From a virus, in the IMG/VR virus record IMGVR_UViG_3300038454_000106, positions 37,698-101,697 of that record: DNA of 64,000 bases, one strand, 5' to 3'. A program made the position numbers and the translations under genes. Under the pieces are notes generated by a model. The model made no database searches. It saw only the letters and a program-made list of their open reading frames with translations, and had not been told where the DNA came from. Shown here piece by piece: positions 63,580 through 64,000 of this stretch. Position 1 is the stretch's first letter; every line of letters starts with the position of its first letter.

Positions 63580-64000
63580 ATGAGCATGTCCGCCAACGTC
63601 GCAGAGGCGATCAAGATCCTTCGCACCGCCGAGACCGAGCTGACGAGCGCGGTAAACCTCGGCTACACGACCGCAGTCGTGATCCCGGGTCCCGTCCCTG
63701 CGCCCGAGGAGACGACCATCATCGCGCTACGGGCGACAGGGATCCCGGGTCCGATCGCGATCAAGGCCGTCCTCATGAACGGCGACAAGTACATGGCTTG
63801 GCGGGCAGCATGGGAGGTGCTCATGGCCTTTGCCGGCTGGTGGGGCCGGCAGGCGCGTTGGCCGCTTGGCGACGGTGAGCGTGCCAAGAAAGATCCGACG
63901 ACGGCGGCAGGTATGCCACCGCTGGGCGCTGGGCTCGCGGCGCTGTCCGCGACCCTGACAGCGATCACAGCACCGACCTGGAAGCCGTCCGTACGGCTCG
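63580..64000 (+). CDS. hypothetical protein, partial at the right edge
   Basis: ATG 63580 after GAGACGAGG. MSMSANVAEAIKILRTAETE, then a hydrophobic/Pro segment and an open frame of 140 codons to the end of the window. No stop reached. Helical then Ala-rich. Unknown; continues the rightward late operon. Confidence 0.6.
   Translation, partial: MSMSANVAEAIKILRTAETELTSAVNLGYTTAVVIPGPVPAPEETTIIALRATGIPGPIAIKAVLMNGDKYMAWRAAWEVLMAFAGWWGRQARWPLGDGERAKKDPTTAAGMPPLGAGLAALSATLTAITAPTWKPSVRL

Overview
The window looks like DNA of, or carried by, a myxobacterium-type Deltaproteobacterium (Myxococcota, Polyangiales-like). It is GC-rich. It carries a Hanks-type Ser/Thr kinase with a membrane-anchored Pro-rich tail, lipoproteins with myxobacterial-style Cys-rich and DUF4215-like repeats, a TolB-like beta-propeller lipoprotein and a TPR periplasmic protein. 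Most of the DNA, however, behaves like a mobile or viral genome: about 110 short, tightly packed genes, very many GTGA/ATGA overlaps, two unrelated site-specific recombinases, phage-type nucleotide and DNA enzymes, and a long run of small membrane, basic and wall-degrading proteins. No rRNA, tRNA or CRISPR was seen, and no recognisable tailed-phage terminase, portal, tape-measure or sheath gene.

Layout. (1) 0-17 kb: accessory and maintenance genes. These include a large serine recombinase (3534-5309), an XRE regulator, an overlapping operon of ParB-like protein, unknown protein and tyrosine recombinase (7353-10062), several HTH/winged-helix regulators, an orphan IS110-type C-terminal domain protein (13169-14182) and a fragment of a protein kinase gene trapped between 30-bp direct repeats (16246-16665). 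(2) 17.8-29.3 kb: a leftward block of small, mostly unknown genes. It is punctuated ten times by the same covarying 5'-leader hairpin followed by an AGAAAGG-type ribosome-binding site. (3) 29.33-29.64 kb: an AT-richer control region with palindromes and repeats. (4) 29.6-38 kb: lysis/entry peptidase, small basic and membrane proteins, deoxynucleoside monophosphate kinase, Dam-type methylase and a uracil-DNA glycosylase / 3'-5' exonuclease / family A polymerase fusion. (5) 38-64 kb: a virion-like module with a holin-like gene, two SleB-like hydrolases, a transglutaminase-fold protein, two peptidoglycan-binding proteins with membrane anchors, many tail-anchored proteins, Arg/Lys-rich peptides and beta-rich capsid candidates (54391-57769). 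It is interrupted by a block of host-style signalling and surface genes (45.8-53.4 kb). The last gene runs off the right edge.

Working model (inference). The window is part of an integrative or extrachromosomal element related to non-tailed, membrane-containing viruses, with its own replication functions. Two expression codes can be read directly. The left arm uses the hairpin plus AGAAAGG leader. The replication and virion genes use promoters whose TAnnnT -10 box lies 6-8 nt before the start codon, which implies leaderless mRNAs. A packaging ATPase is not in the window and would be the decisive gene to find next door.
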